DNA of 64,000 nucleotides from Bradyrhizobium oligotrophicum S58 (GCF_000344805.1 NC_020453.1:6915001-6979000), one strand, 5' to 3'; counted from the stretch's first letter, positions 28,108 to 37,182 are shown. Translations and numbers: made by a program. Notes: a model not told the origin generated them from the sequence alone.

Positions 28108-28950
28108 TCAGCCCTTGCGGATCAAGGGCGGCATCGGAGGCGGCGGAGGCTGGTCGAAATTCCAGCGCACGCCGAGCTTCAGATCGTGCGAGGTGATGTC
28201 CTTGAACTTGAAGAAGTTGCCGGTGGTCGTGCCGGTGTAGGTCGACAGCACGCCGGTCTGACCCTGCCCCAGATCGACATAGCTGTAGGCAAGCTCGAGC
28301 ACGAGATTGGGATTGACGTTGTAGGCGAGACCGGCGTGCGCCGCCCAGGCGAAATTCCACTTCGACGAAGTCGGCGCCGTCGCGAAGCTCGTGGTCGTGA
28401 ACGGCAGGTTGTTGATGCCCGTGTCGGTGAAGTTCGAGATCGTGACCCGTGAGCCGCCGACGCCCGCGCCGATGAACGGCGTCACACACCACCAGGTGCC
28501 GAGATCGACATAGGCGTTGGCGAGCACCAGCCATTCGGATTTGCTGGCGGTGTAGTTGTCGATGCCGCTATAGGGCACGCCGCCCGCCGTCGCGTTGAAG
28601 CGGTCGGTTCCCTTGAAGTTCGAATTGCCGCGATACTGGCCGGTGATGTCGGCTCGGAACCAGCTGTTGAAGCGATAGCCGACGCCGACGCCGTAAATGC
28701 CTGCGGCGTCGAACCCGGAGGTCTGATTGAACGACGTCATCGGCGTATAGGCCGACTCGCGCGTGTAATGGACGTCCTTGACCTTTTGATTGCTGAAACC
28801 GATGTCGCCGCGCAGATACCAGCCACCGAAATCAGCCGCCGGCGGCGGCGCGTAGACCGGAGGCGGCATGATGGGCATGTCGGCCGCAAAGGCCAAAGTT
28901 GAAAACAGAGAGGCCGCTCCGGCGGCGATCAAAGACTTAACGCTACGCAT
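28108..28950 (-). CDS. Outer-membrane beta-barrel protein (Omp25/31-like)
   Basis: 280 residues with signal peptide (MRSVKSLIAAGAASLFSTLAF, cleavage near ADMP), a Pro-rich linker (PIMPPPVYAPPPA) and a barrel beginning FGGWYLRGDIGFSNQKV. The typical alpha-proteobacterial barrel strand GVGYRFNSWFRADIT is present. The C-terminus is Pro-rich (PPPPPMPPLIRKG) and lacks the terminal aromatic residue found in the neighbouring barrel, which is unusual for a BamA substrate. The promoter region contains a TTAA-N7-TTAA element (29033-29047). Confidence 0.88.
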   Translation of the reverse strand: MRSVKSLIAAGAASLFSTLAFAADMPIMPPPVYAPPPAADFGGWYLRGDIGFSNQKVKDVHYTRESAYTPMTSFNQTSGFDAAGIYGVGVGYRFNSWFRADITGQYRGNSNFKGTDRFNATAGGVPYSGIDNYTASKSEWLVLANAYVDLGTWWCVTPFIGAGVGGSRVTISNFTDTGINNLPFTTTSFATAPTSSKWNFAWAAHAGLAYNVNPNLVLELAYSYVDLGQGQTGVLSTYTGTTTGNFFKFKDITSHDLKLGVRWNFDQPPPPPMPPLIRKG

Positions 28951-29032
28951 TGGCTTCGTCCCTTTGGCCGGTGAGGCAATCGAGAACCTGGCCCCACATC
29001 ACAACTGACGACCCTACAATCGCACCAAATGC

Positions 29033-29047
29033 TTAAGCGCCACTTAA
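29033..29047. promoter_or_regulatory. Candidate CtrA-type binding site (TTAA-N7-TTAA)
   Basis: TTAAGCGCCACTTAA, 83-97 bases upstream of the outer-membrane protein start codon and followed by CC. It matches the classical full CtrA consensus of alphaproteobacteria exactly. A further TTAA lies 9 bases on. Chance occurrence is possible in this AT-richer stretch; binding is inferred. Confidence 0.4.
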
Positions 29048-29295
29048 CCCTAATAATTAAGGTTGATATTTCCTGAGCAACCGGAACCGCTTAACGCTCG
29101 AGCAACTCCTCCTAACAAATGGTTAGCAACGCGGGCAGAGGATGCAGTCCACGATAACTGATTAGTTCGTGTCGCCGCCGCCCTTACGAAAGCGCGTGCC
29201 TCTTCGAACGCCGACCCGTTCCGCGACATCCCGCACGACGCGATCGGATACACCCTGATGACTTTCGCCTGCGCCCGATGGGACAAGCAGCAAGC

Positions 29296-29330
29296 AAAAC
29301 GGCCTGCCATCCGACGATGACAGGCCGCAA
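29296..29330 (-). terminator. Intrinsic terminator of glmM
   Basis: On the minus strand GGCCTGTCAT pairs with ATGGCAGGCC (one G-U pair, 6-base loop) and is followed by GTTTTGC. It starts about 20 bases beyond the glmM stop codon. Confidence 0.7.
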
Positions 29331-29350
29331 ACGAAAGATGATGGTGAGGA

Positions 29351-30703
29351 TCAGGCGGCGGCAGCAGCCGCATTGCCGACCGCAGCAACGATCTCATCGA
29401 CGACCTCCTCGACGAGGTTGCGGTCGTCGCCCTCGCCCATGACGCGGATCACGGGCTCGGTCCCGGAGGAGCGCACCAGCAGACGACCATGACCGTTGAG
29501 GCGCTTCTGGCCGGTATCGATCGCCGACTTCACCTCGTCGGCGTCGAGCGGCTTGCCGCTGCGATAGCGCACGTTCTTGAGGATCTGCGGCAGCGGGTCG
29601 AACTTGTGGCAGACTTCGGAGACCGGACGGCGCAGCCGCTGCACGGTCGCCAGCACCTGCAACGCAGCAACAAAGCCGTCGCCCGTCGTCGCGTAGTCCG
29701 ACAGGATGATGTGACCGGACTGCTCGCCGCCGAGATTGTAGCCGTCGGCCAGCATGCGCTCGAGCACGTAGCGGTCACCGACCGGCGTGCGCACCAGCTC
29801 GAGCCCCTGCCCTTCCAGGAAGCGCTCCAGCCCGAGATTGGACATCACGGTGGCGACGATGCCGGGCCGCGCCAGGCGGCCGTCTTCCTTCCAGCTCTGC
29901 GCGATCACCGCGAGCAGCTGGTCGCCGTCGACGATGTGGCCGCGCTCGTCGACCAGAATGACGCGATCGGCATCGCCGTCGAGCGCGATGCCGATATCGG
30001 CGCGCATTTCACGAACTTTCCGACAAAGCGCCTCCGGCGAGGTCGAGCCGCACTCCTTGTTGATGTTGAAGCCGTCGGGTTCGACGCCGATCGAAATGAC
30101 GTCGGCGCCGAGCTCCCATAGCGCCTCCGGCACCACCTTGTAGGCAGCGCCATTGGCGCAATCGACCACGACACGCAGGCCGTCGAGCGAGAGATCGCGC
30201 GGGAGGGTGCGCTTGGCGAATTCGATGTAGCGGTCGTGCACGCCGTCGATGCGGCGGGCGCGGCCAAGGCTCGCGCTCTGCGCCAGCTTCTTGTCGAGAG
30301 ATTCATCGAGCAACTGCTCGATCTGCTTCTCGACGTCGTCGGACAGCTTGAAGCCCTGCGGGCCGAACAGCTTGATGCCGTTGTCCTCGAACAGATTGTG
30401 CGAGGCCGAGATCATGACACCGAGATCGGCGCGCATCGACTTGGTCAGCATCGCGACCGCCGGCGTCGGCATCGGGCCAACCAGCAGCACGTCCATGCCG
30501 ACGGACGTGAAGCCGGCCACCATCGCATATTCGATCATGTAGCCGGAGAGACGCGTATCCTTGCCGATCACGACGCGGTGGCGATGCTCGCCGCGCTGAA
30601 ACAGAAGTCCGGCGGCCTGCCCGACCTTGAGCGCGAGTTCCGGCGTGATCAGGCCATTGGCGCGGCCACGAATCCCATCGGTCCCGAAATAGTTACGGCT
30701 CAT
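29351..30703 (-). CDS. glmM: Phosphoglucosamine mutase
   Basis: Interconverts glucosamine 6-phosphate and glucosamine 1-phosphate on the way to UDP-GlcNAc for peptidoglycan and lipopolysaccharide. The 450 residues begin [16 protein letters not shown]; the phosphoserine loop is [15 protein letters not shown] (Ser near residue 102), the metal loop DGDADR near 240, the sugar-binding GEQSGHI near 330 and the phosphate-binding [15 protein letters not shown] near 415-430. The start is well supported by a GGGGG stretch just upstream. The neighbours are unrelated; ftsH, its frequent partner in other bacteria, is elsewhere in this window. Identification secure. Confidence 0.97.
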   Translation of the reverse strand: MSRNYFGTDGIRGRANGLITPELALKVGQAAGLLFQRGEHRHRVVIGKDTRLSGYMIEYAMVAGFTSVGMDVLLVGPMPTPAVAMLTKSMRADLGVMISASHNLFEDNGIKLFGPQGFKLSDDVEKQIEQLLDESLDKKLAQSASLGRARRIDGVHDRYIEFAKRTLPRDLSLDGLRVVVDCANGAAYKVVPEALWELGADVISIGVEPDGFNINKECGSTSPEALCRKVREMRADIGIALDGDADRVILVDERGHIVDGDQLLAVIAQSWKEDGRLARPGIVATVMSNLGLERFLEGQGLELVRTPVGDRYVLERMLADGYNLGGEQSGHIILSDYATTGDGFVAALQVLATVQRLRRPVSEVCHKFDPLPQILKNVRYRSGKPLDADEVKSAIDTGQKRLNGHGRLLVRSSGTEPVIRVMGEGDDRNLVEEVVDEIVAAVGNAAAAAA

Positions 30704-31133
30704 ATGACCCCCAGCAACGGCTTCTGGATTTCCTTAACCGGCGGGCGCGAATCACGGCAGCGGCCCCCCCGGTCAGCCCGCGGGTTATAATCGCCTTAAA
30801 GCTAAGATGGCTTCAAAAAATGTGATGAATCATTACCACGAAACCGCCATCACCATTGTAAGCCATTGTTAACGCTAATTTTTCATTCGACTTGGCGTTC
30901 CAAAGCAGCCGCGCGCCCGAGCGGTGCCGTGCCCAGATGACTGCTTGGAGGTTTCCTCGCCCCCGCGGCGCCGCAGGTCGTCTTGCGGAGCGCTCGCAGT
31001 CTGCGAGCCCTGGCCAGACGCCGTACGGTTCCCAAGTTGGATTTGGCAGGCGCTGCAAAGATGCTAGATGACTGCTCAGCCAAGAACTGCCCAGTCCAAG
31101 AAACGAGACGTCGGTGGGGAGCCGAAGACTGCG
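30704..31133. other. Divergent promoter region between glmM and the FMN dehydrogenase gene
   Basis: 430 bases containing the two divergent promoters. AT-richer patches occur near 30790-30900. No convincing gene, RNA or strong operator palindrome was seen. Confidence 0.5.
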
Positions 31134-32270
31134 ATGAAGCACATCACCTGCATTGAAGACCTCCGCCTGCTGCACAAGCGCCGCGTGCCCAAGGCCTTCT
31201 TCGACTACGCCGATCGCGGCTCCTATGCCGAGGAGACGCTGCGCGCCAACCGTGACGACCTGCAGAAGATCAAATTCCGCCAGCGCATCCTGGTCGACGT
31301 CTCCAAGCGCGACCTGTCGACGACGATCCTCGGCGAACCCTCGTCGATGCCGCTGATCCTGGCGCCGGTCGGCCTCTTGGGCATGCAGCATGGCGACGGC
31401 GAGATTCACGCCTGCCGCGCCGCGCAGGCCGCGGGCATCCCTTTCACGCAGAGCACGATGTCGATCTGCTCGATCGAGGACATCGCCGGCAGCGTCGAAA
31501 AGCCGTTCTGGTTCCAGCTCTACGTCATGAAAGACCGCGGCTTCATCAAGGCCCTGGTCGAGCGCGCCATCGCTGCGAAGTGCAGCGCGCTATGCCTGAC
31601 CGTGGACCTCCAGGTGATCGGCCAGCGCCATCAGGACATCAAGAACGGCATGAGCGTGCCGCCGGAATGGTCGTTGTCGAAGCTGCTCGACTTCGCCATC
31701 AGGCCGGCCTGGGTGCAGGGCGTGCTGCAGGGCAAGCGCCGCACCTTCGGCAACATCGCCGGCCACGTGAACAACACCGAGGATCTCACCAAGCTCTCGG
31801 CCTGGACCGCGGCGCAATTCGACACCTCGCTGAACTGGAAGGACGTCGACTGGATCCGTTCGATCTGGCCGGGCAAGCTGATCATCAAGGGCATCCATGA
31901 CATCGAGGACGCCAAGCTCGCGGCCGCGACCGGGGCACAGGCGCTGGTGGTCTCCAACCATGGCGGCCGCCAGCTCGACGGCGCACCGTCGTCGATCCAC
32001 GTCCTGCCCGGCATTGCAGAGGCGGTCGGCGACAAGATCGAGATCATGTTCGACGGCGGCATCCGCTCCGGCCAGGACGTGATGCGCGCGCTCGCGCTCG
32101 GCGCCAAATCCTGCATGCTCGGCCGCGCCTATGCCTACGGCCTCGGCGCCGGCGGCCAGGCCGGCGTCGCCAAGGCCATCGACATCATCCGCAACGAGCT
32201 GCTGACGACGATGGGCCTGTGCGGCGTCAACACGGTGGCGGAGATCGATCGCAAGGTGCTGGCGGATTAG
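31134..32270 (+). CDS. lldD: FMN-dependent alpha-hydroxyacid dehydrogenase, L-lactate dehydrogenase-like
   Basis: About 378 residues from ATG 31134 (MKHITCIEDLRLLHKRRVP), which has a GGGGAG ribosome-binding site; a longer frame from 31068 adds 22 residues of unlikely composition. Motifs of the glycolate oxidase/lactate dehydrogenase family are complete: FFDYADRGSYAEET, LAPVGLLGMQHGDGE, the FMN contact WFQLYVMKDR, the FMN lysine in LIIKGI, the catalytic His-Arg in VVSNHGGRQLDG, and the phosphate-binding FDGGIRSGQDVMRALALGA. The enzyme probably oxidises L-lactate or a related 2-hydroxyacid to the oxoacid, passing electrons to quinone. Substrate within the family is not certain. Confidence 0.87.
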   Translation: MKHITCIEDLRLLHKRRVPKAFFDYADRGSYAEETLRANRDDLQKIKFRQRILVDVSKRDLSTTILGEPSSMPLILAPVGLLGMQHGDGEIHACRAAQAAGIPFTQSTMSICSIEDIAGSVEKPFWFQLYVMKDRGFIKALVERAIAAKCSALCLTVDLQVIGQRHQDIKNGMSVPPEWSLSKLLDFAIRPAWVQGVLQGKRRTFGNIAGHVNNTEDLTKLSAWTAAQFDTSLNWKDVDWIRSIWPGKLIIKGIHDIEDAKLAAATGAQALVVSNHGGRQLDGAPSSIHVLPGIAEAVGDKIEIMFDGGIRSGQDVMRALALGAKSCMLGRAYAYGLGAGGQAGVAKAIDIIRNELLTTMGLCGVNTVAEIDRKVLAD

Positions 32271-32289
32271 TTCCTGTCGCGACGACGAC

Positions 32290-32435
32290 CGTCATTCCGG
32301 GGCAAGGCCGCAGGCCTTGAACCCGGAATCTCGATATTGTTGTGCGTCTCTTCTGAATAAGCCCGAGATTCCGGGTTCAATCGTCACCGCGCAGCCGCTT
32401 CGCGCCTGCGCATTGACGATTGCCCCGGAATGACG
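32290..32435. repeat. 146-bp intergenic palindromic repeat
   Basis: The ends are inverted: CGTCATTCCGGGGCAA at the left and TTGCCCCGGAATGACG at the right. A second inverted pair inside (AACCCGGAATCTCG and CGAGATTCCGGGTT) makes a nested cruciform. It lies between two convergent genes. This type of CGTCATTCCGGGG palindrome is common in Bradyrhizobium and Rhodopseudomonas (recalled). It may also act as a transcription barrier. Confidence 0.8.
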
Positions 32436-32507
32436 CTCATAACGTGACTGCTCAGCCCGTCCCGACACAGTAGCATTGGCTGGCCACGCGGGGACCGCGC
32501 CCCGCCG

Positions 32508-33128
32508 TCACATCGGCGGCGTGACACCGTCGCGGCCGACATTGACGCGGTTGGCTTCCAGCATGTCGTCCTTCTTGGTAGCGCCGAAGATGATGATCTG
32601 CGTACCGGGCTTCACTTCCGACTTGTCGCCGGCAACGAAGGTGACGATCGGCGTGTCCGGCGACACCACGACCTTCTTCTCACCGTCCTTGTACTTGACG
32701 AGGATGTTCTGTCCGTCGGTGCCCTTGACCGTCTGCGCGACAGTCGCATTGGTCATGGTGGAATTCGGCCGGAGATCCCAGGGCCGAAAACCTTCCGCAG
32801 CGCCACGCTGATTCTCCGGGAAGATATGCACGGCGATGGCCTTCTGAGTACCATCCGGCTGCGGCGTGCCGGTCACGCCGATGTAGGACCCCTCCTTGAT
32901 CTCGACGAGCGAGGTCTTGACGACACCGAACACCGCAACGTTGTCGGTCATGCGGACCTTCACATCGCTGCCCTCGCGCGTCTTGATGGTGAGCACCGGA
33001 CCGTCGACCGCCTCGATCTGGCCGCGAATACGCACCGTCGTGGGCGCCTGCTGGGCGAGCGCAAGCGTGGAGGCCAAGCCTAGCGCAAGCACCGCAAGGG
33101 CTGACTTCAAAGACAAAAGTTTCAACAT
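32508..33128 (-). CDS. Secreted hypothetical protein, DUF5666-like (tandem paralogue A)
   Basis: 206 residues from ATG 33128 (MLKLLSLKSALAVLALGLAS), with a signal peptide ending ALAQ near residue 26. The mature part is beta-rich, with an OB-like start (VRIRGQIEAVDGPVLTIKTREGSDV), and ends in NVGRDGVTPPM. It is closely paralogous to the gene at 33242-33865: the PxxVRIRGxIExVDG start, PNSxMTNATV and GRDGVTPPM end are shared. The two are on the same strand, 113 bases apart. A DUF5666-like label is from memory. Probably periplasmic; function unknown. Confidence 0.82.
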   Translation of the reverse strand: MLKLLSLKSALAVLALGLASTLALAQQAPTTVRIRGQIEAVDGPVLTIKTREGSDVKVRMTDNVAVFGVVKTSLVEIKEGSYIGVTGTPQPDGTQKAIAVHIFPENQRGAAEGFRPWDLRPNSTMTNATVAQTVKGTDGQNILVKYKDGEKKVVVSPDTPIVTFVAGDKSEVKPGTQIIIFGATKKDDMLEANRVNVGRDGVTPPM

Positions 33129-33241
33129 GACCACTCCTATTCGGGGCGCTGGGGACGACCTGCGGTCCCGCAGATCCGCCACAGCAAGCCATTCTTCTGC
33201 GGCGCGGGACTCACGATGATACGCAACTGAGCCGCAGCTTG

Positions 33242-33865
33242 TTACATCGGCGGCGTCACGCCATCGCGGCCGACGCTGACGCGGCTGGTCTCGAATGAGC
33301 CGTCCGGCAACGGCTTGATGAAGGCGATCACCTTGGCGCCGGCCTTCAGCTCGGATGTCTCGCCGGGCACGAAGGTGACGATGGGAGTCTCGGGCGAGAT
33401 GTCTACCCTCTTCTCGCCGCCCTTGTATTTGATCAGCAGCGTGTGACCGTCGGTCGACACCGAGCTTTCGGAGACGGTGGCGTTGGTCATGCTCGAATTC
33501 GGCTTCAGATCGTAGGGCCGTGAGCCCTCGCCCGTGCCCCGCATGTCCTCGGGGAAGATGTGAATTTCCACCGCCTTGGGCGCGCCGTCCGGTCCTGGCA
33601 CCGTGGTGGCGCCGATGAACGAGCCGAGCTTGATGTCGGACAACTGCGCCTTGACGACGCCGACCACGCGCAGGTCGCTGGCCATGTGCAGCTTGAAGGC
33701 CTCGCCGCTGCGGGACTTCACCGTCAGCATATCTCCGTCGACGCTTTCGATGGTGCCGCGGACGCGCGTCGGCACGGGGGCCTGCTGGGCAATCGCAAGC
33801 ATGGAGGTCACCACAACCATGGCGAGTGCAGCGGCCGGGCGGATCAAGGCGAGACGAGCAGACAT
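33242..33865 (-). CDS. Secreted hypothetical protein, DUF5666-like (tandem paralogue B)
   Basis: 207 residues from ATG 33865 (MSARLALIRPAAALAMVVVT); the longest frame reaches 34009 but its extra part overlaps aroE. A signal peptide ends near AIAQ. The mature protein mirrors paralogue A: TRVRGTIESVDGDMLTVKSR, a central IHIFPEDMRGTGEG, PNSSMTNATV and the C-terminal VSVGRDGVTPPM. A tandem duplication followed by divergence is the simplest explanation. No membrane span besides the signal. Function not known. Confidence 0.82.
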   Translation of the reverse strand: MSARLALIRPAAALAMVVVTSMLAIAQQAPVPTRVRGTIESVDGDMLTVKSRSGEAFKLHMASDLRVVGVVKAQLSDIKLGSFIGATTVPGPDGAPKAVEIHIFPEDMRGTGEGSRPYDLKPNSSMTNATVSESSVSTDGHTLLIKYKGGEKRVDISPETPIVTFVPGETSELKAGAKVIAFIKPLPDGSFETSRVSVGRDGVTPPM

Positions 33866-33974
33866 TGGCGGGGGGCTCCGGGGCTTGCCGTAGTAACAGG
33901 TGCGTGCGCCTTCCGGTTGGTGGCTCGCGAACACACGAGGAGTGAGACGCCGGATTGCAGCGCTTATTCCGCGC

Positions 33975-34817
33975 TCAAGCCTTTGTGAGATCGGCCTCGA
34001 CCAATGCACGCAGCTCGGGCGTCACCTGAGGACGCCGGCCGAACCACAATTCGAAGCCGCGCACCGCCTGATGCAGGAGCATGCCAAGCCCGTCCGCCGT
34101 GCGCAGCCCCCTCGCCCGTGCCGCACCGAGCAGTTGCGTCTCCAACGGCACGTAGACGATGTCGGCGACCACGGCCCAGTGCGGCAGCAGCTCGATGTCG
34201 AGCACGAGCGGCGGCTGGCCGTGCATGCCGAGCGAGGTGGTGTTCACGAACAGGCCCGCCTGCGGCAGCAGCGCCGGAACCCGGTCCCAGCCTTCAGCAA
34301 CGACGCGGCTGCCGAACTGATCAGCCAGCGCTTGCGCGCGCGCGGCGGTGCGGTTGATGACACGGACGCGGTCGACGCCACGCTCGAGCAGGCCGAACAC
34401 CACCGCACGGGCGGAGCCTCCGGAGCCCAGCACCAGGGCCTCGTCGGTACGGTCCCAGCCTGGCGCGGCGGCGTCGAGATTGTCGATGAAGCCTTCGACA
34501 TCGGTGTTGGTCGCGCGCAAGCTGCCGCGCTCGTACCACAGCGTGTTGGCGGCGCCGACCGCGCGGGCGCGCGCGTCCGGCTCGGCGAGCTCCAGCACAC
34601 GCTCCTTGTGCGGGATCGTGACGTTGGCGCCGATGAAGCCGCGCCGGTCGAGACGGGTGACGAAATCCGCCAGTTCCTCCGGCGGTACGGCCTCGATGGT
34701 GTAGCCGCCGGCAATCCCCAGTTCGTGCAGCCAATGATGATGGATCAGCGGCGAGCGCGAATGCGCGGCCGGCCAGCCGATCAGGCACGCAGCGGGGGCT
34801 TTGGCGGCAAGGGTCAT
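33975..34817 (-). CDS. aroE: Shikimate dehydrogenase
   Basis: NADP-dependent reduction of 3-dehydroshikimate to shikimate in aromatic amino-acid synthesis. About 280 residues from ATG 34817 (MTLAAKAPAACLIGWPAAH). The shikimate-binding WPAAHSRSPLIHHHW (usually P-V-xHSxSP), the catalytic Lys in NVTIPHKERVL, the NADP loop VLGSGGSARAVVFGL and the C-terminal GLGMLLHQAVRGFELWFG are all visible. It follows the SulP gene by 58 bases on the same strand but is functionally unrelated to it. The identity is secure; no other shikimate-pathway gene is in the window. Confidence 0.95.
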   Translation of the reverse strand: MTLAAKAPAACLIGWPAAHSRSPLIHHHWLHELGIAGGYTIEAVPPEELADFVTRLDRRGFIGANVTIPHKERVLELAEPDARARAVGAANTLWYERGSLRATNTDVEGFIDNLDAAAPGWDRTDEALVLGSGGSARAVVFGLLERGVDRVRVINRTAARAQALADQFGSRVVAEGWDRVPALLPQAGLFVNTTSLGMHGQPPLVLDIELLPHWAVVADIVYVPLETQLLGAARARGLRTADGLGMLLHQAVRGFELWFGRRPQVTPELRALVEADLTKA

Positions 34818-34875
34818 GGCCGTGACATCGGACAAGGTCGGGCCCTGAGTCAATGCCCGACCGTTGACCCTAGGC

Positions 34876-36648
34876 TCAGCTCGCCGCCAGCCCGTCGGCG
34901 GAGATGTCCTCCTGCGGCGTCTCCTTGCCCTTGATGTCGGCCACCGCGCGCTCGATGGTCTCGCGGAAGCGCGCCGAGGGCGGCCGCACGCCATGGGTCA
35001 ACAACGCCCGGCGCACCGTGGGCGATGCGCCAGTGATGAACAGGCGAATGCCCTGGCGCCGGGCCTTGGCCGCGACCCGGCTCATGGCGTTGGCCGCGGT
35101 CGAATCCAGGAACGGCACCGCGGCGAAATCGACCACGAAGGCCTTGCGGCGGTCGGCGATGGAGTCGAGCACGGTGCCGACGGTGGATGCTGCGCCGAAG
35201 AAGAACGCGCCGGTGATGCGATAGACCAGCACGTCCTTGTCGGCGCTGAGCTTCGGATTATACGGCACGCGCGCGCCGTCCTCGAAGTCGGCACGGTCCT
35301 TCGCCACCAGCGGTGTGCCGTCCTCGACGCCGGTCATCTGCGCCATGCGGTTGATGAAGAGCACGGCGCCGAGCGCGAAGCCGACCAGGATGCCCTCGGT
35401 GAGATCGCGGAAGATCGTCAGCCCGAAGGTGGCGAGCAGCACCGTGGCATCGCCCCAGGATGAGCGGATCAGGGTCGCGAATTCATGCCTCTCTGCCATG
35501 TTCCAGGCGACGACGACCAGCACCGCCGCCAGCGCCGCCAGCGGGATGTAGCTCGCCAAGGGCGCTGCGATCAGCATGAAGACCAGCAGGAACACCGAAT
35601 GCAGCATGCCGGATACGGGCCCGCGCGCGCCGGCGCGGACGTTGGTCGCGGTGCGGGCGATGGTGCCGGTGACGCAGATGCCGCCGAACAGCGCCGAGCC
35701 GACATTGGCAAAACCCTGCGCCACCAGTTCGCAATTGGAGCGATGGCGGCGGCCGGTCATGCCGTCGGCGACGACGGCCGAGAGGAGCGACTCGATCGCC
35801 CCCAGCAGCGCGAAGGCGATGGCATCGGGAAACACCGCCTGGATCTTGGCGAGCGACATCACCGGCAGCGCCGGCGCCGGCAGCTCGCGCGGGATGCCGC
35901 CGAACTTCGTGCCGATGGTTTCGACCGGCAGCTGCAGCGCGAAGGTGAAGACGGCGGCGACCACGACCGCGATCAGGATGCCGGGCCAGGTCGGACGCAG
36001 GCGCTTGAGGCCGACGATGATCACGATCGACAGCGCGGCCAGCGCGACGGCTGACAGGTTCGCTGTCGGCGCGCCGTGCGCGAGCGCCGTCAGCTTCGGG
36101 ATCAGCTCGCCCGGCTCCTTGGCCGCAAGCGTGATGCCGAACAGGTCCTTCAGCTGGCTCGCGAAGATGATGACCGCGATGCCCGCGGTGAAGCCGACCG
36201 TGACCGGATAGGGGATGAACTTGATGTAGGTGCCGAGCCGCAGATAGCCGGCGATCACCAGCAGCACGCCGGACATCATCGTCGCCAGCAACAGGCCGTC
36301 GACGCCTTGCCGGTCGACAGTCGCGGCAACCAGCACGATGAAGGCGCCCGCCGGACCGCCGATCTGGAAGCGGCTGCCGCCGAGCAGCGAGATCAGGAAG
36401 CCGCCGATGACCGCGGTGTAGAGGCCGCGCCCGGGCGAGACGCCGGAGGCGATGGCAATCGCCATCGACAGCGGCAGCGCGACGATGGCGACGGTGAGGC
36501 CTGCGAGCGCATCGGCGCGCAAGTCGCCGAGGCTGTAGCCTTCGCGGAACACCGTCAGCAGTTTCGGGGAATACAGCTCGGCAAAGGTCGGCTCATGATG
36601 TCCGACCCGCCCCCGCGTGCCGTTGTCGCTTGCGATGCTCATGCCCAT
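34876..36648 (-). CDS. SulP-family inorganic anion transporter with STAS domain
   Basis: About 590 residues; ATG 36648 (MGMSIASDNG) or 36642 fit the GGGAG ribosome-binding site. Multiple membrane spans begin near residue 40 (ADALAGLTVAIVALPLSMAI, the SulP signature region), and the Sulfate_transp core runs to about 420. A cytoplasmic STAS domain occupies roughly 450-560 (VLVYRITGAFFFGAAST, then FVVDFAAVPFLDSTAANAM, with the conserved Asp-Ser). Substrates of the family include sulfate, bicarbonate and C4-dicarboxylates; none can be chosen here. It sits 89 bases after the XRE gene on the same strand, so they are probably co-regulated. Confidence 0.92.
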   Translation of the reverse strand: MGMSIASDNGTRGRVGHHEPTFAELYSPKLLTVFREGYSLGDLRADALAGLTVAIVALPLSMAIAIASGVSPGRGLYTAVIGGFLISLLGGSRFQIGGPAGAFIVLVAATVDRQGVDGLLLATMMSGVLLVIAGYLRLGTYIKFIPYPVTVGFTAGIAVIIFASQLKDLFGITLAAKEPGELIPKLTALAHGAPTANLSAVALAALSIVIIVGLKRLRPTWPGILIAVVVAAVFTFALQLPVETIGTKFGGIPRELPAPALPVMSLAKIQAVFPDAIAFALLGAIESLLSAVVADGMTGRRHRSNCELVAQGFANVGSALFGGICVTGTIARTATNVRAGARGPVSGMLHSVFLLVFMLIAAPLASYIPLAALAAVLVVVAWNMAERHEFATLIRSSWGDATVLLATFGLTIFRDLTEGILVGFALGAVLFINRMAQMTGVEDGTPLVAKDRADFEDGARVPYNPKLSADKDVLVYRITGAFFFGAASTVGTVLDSIADRRKAFVVDFAAVPFLDSTAANAMSRVAAKARRQGIRLFITGASPTVRRALLTHGVRPPSARFRETIERAVADIKGKETPQEDISADGLAAS

Positions 36649-36737
36649 CACGCTCCCGTCGCATCATCGGGCCGCCCATGCAGCCGACGACGCGTCTCAC
36701 ACGGAGCGTTCAGGTGCCCCGTGCCGCGCGATGAGCC

Positions 36738-37058
36738 TCAAGCCGCGCCATCGCGCGCAGTGTCAGTTTGACGGCCCATACGGCGGGGCGGACCGGGCTC
36801 CTTCAAGCGAACACCGCGCCCGCCAGCTTCGCTGCGGGTATGCTCACCGATCAGATCCACGCCCGCACGATTGAGCGCATCGACGACCTTGGTCAGCGAG
36901 TCCACGACGCCGCGGACGTTGCCTGTCGAGGCTTCCATCCGCTGGATCGTCGGCAATGACACGCCGGCCAGCTCGGCCAAGGTTTTCTGATCTATCCCGA
37001 GCAGCGCACGCGCTGCCCGCATCTGGAACGACGTGATCACGATGGCCTCACGTAACAC
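36738..37058 (-). CDS. XRE-family helix-turn-helix regulator
   Basis: 106 residues at most, starting at a GTG at 37058; an internal ATG at 37022 (MRAARALLGIDQKTLAEL) is an alternative. The helix-turn-helix is ARALLGIDQKTLAELAGVSL followed by PTIQRMEAS. The second half (VVDALNRAGVDLIGEH...GGRGVRLKEP) is typical of short rhizobial XRE regulators. It precedes the SulP transporter gene on the same strand. A 17-bp palindrome at 37090-37106, 32 bases upstream of the start, is the obvious candidate operator, suggesting autoregulation and control of the transporter. Confidence 0.85.
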   Translation of the reverse strand: MLREAIVITSFQMRAARALLGIDQKTLAELAGVSLPTIQRMEASTGNVRGVVDSLTKVVDALNRAGVDLIGEHTRSEAGGRGVRLKEPGPPRRMGRQTDTARDGAA

Positions 37059-37089
37059 ACACCATAATTGATGTCTGAGACAAAGACAA

Positions 37090-37106
37090 TGATGTAAAAT
37101 ACATCA
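37090..37106. promoter_or_regulatory. Palindrome TGATGTA-AAA-TACATCA, candidate XRE operator
   Basis: Perfect 7-bp arms with a 3-base spacer, 32 bases upstream of the XRE start, in an AT-rich promoter-like stretch. A partial copy TTGATGTCTGAGACA lies between it and the gene. Symmetry and size suit an XRE dimer. Confidence 0.6.
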
Positions 37107-37182
37107 CATACGGCAACATAAAGCAAGCCGTAACCCGGCGCTGAGTTGCGGCGTCACGCCCCAAAGTGACGGCGCAAAGCGG

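Larger units (their letters stand above)
28951..29350. other. AT-richer intergenic region, promoter of the outer-membrane protein gene
   Basis: 400 bases between the outer-membrane protein start and the glmM stop, both minus. It contains the TTAA-N7-TTAA element, a near-palindrome at 29046-29064 (AACCCTAAT/ATTAAGGTT) and the glmM terminator hairpin. No gene is evident. Confidence 0.55.
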
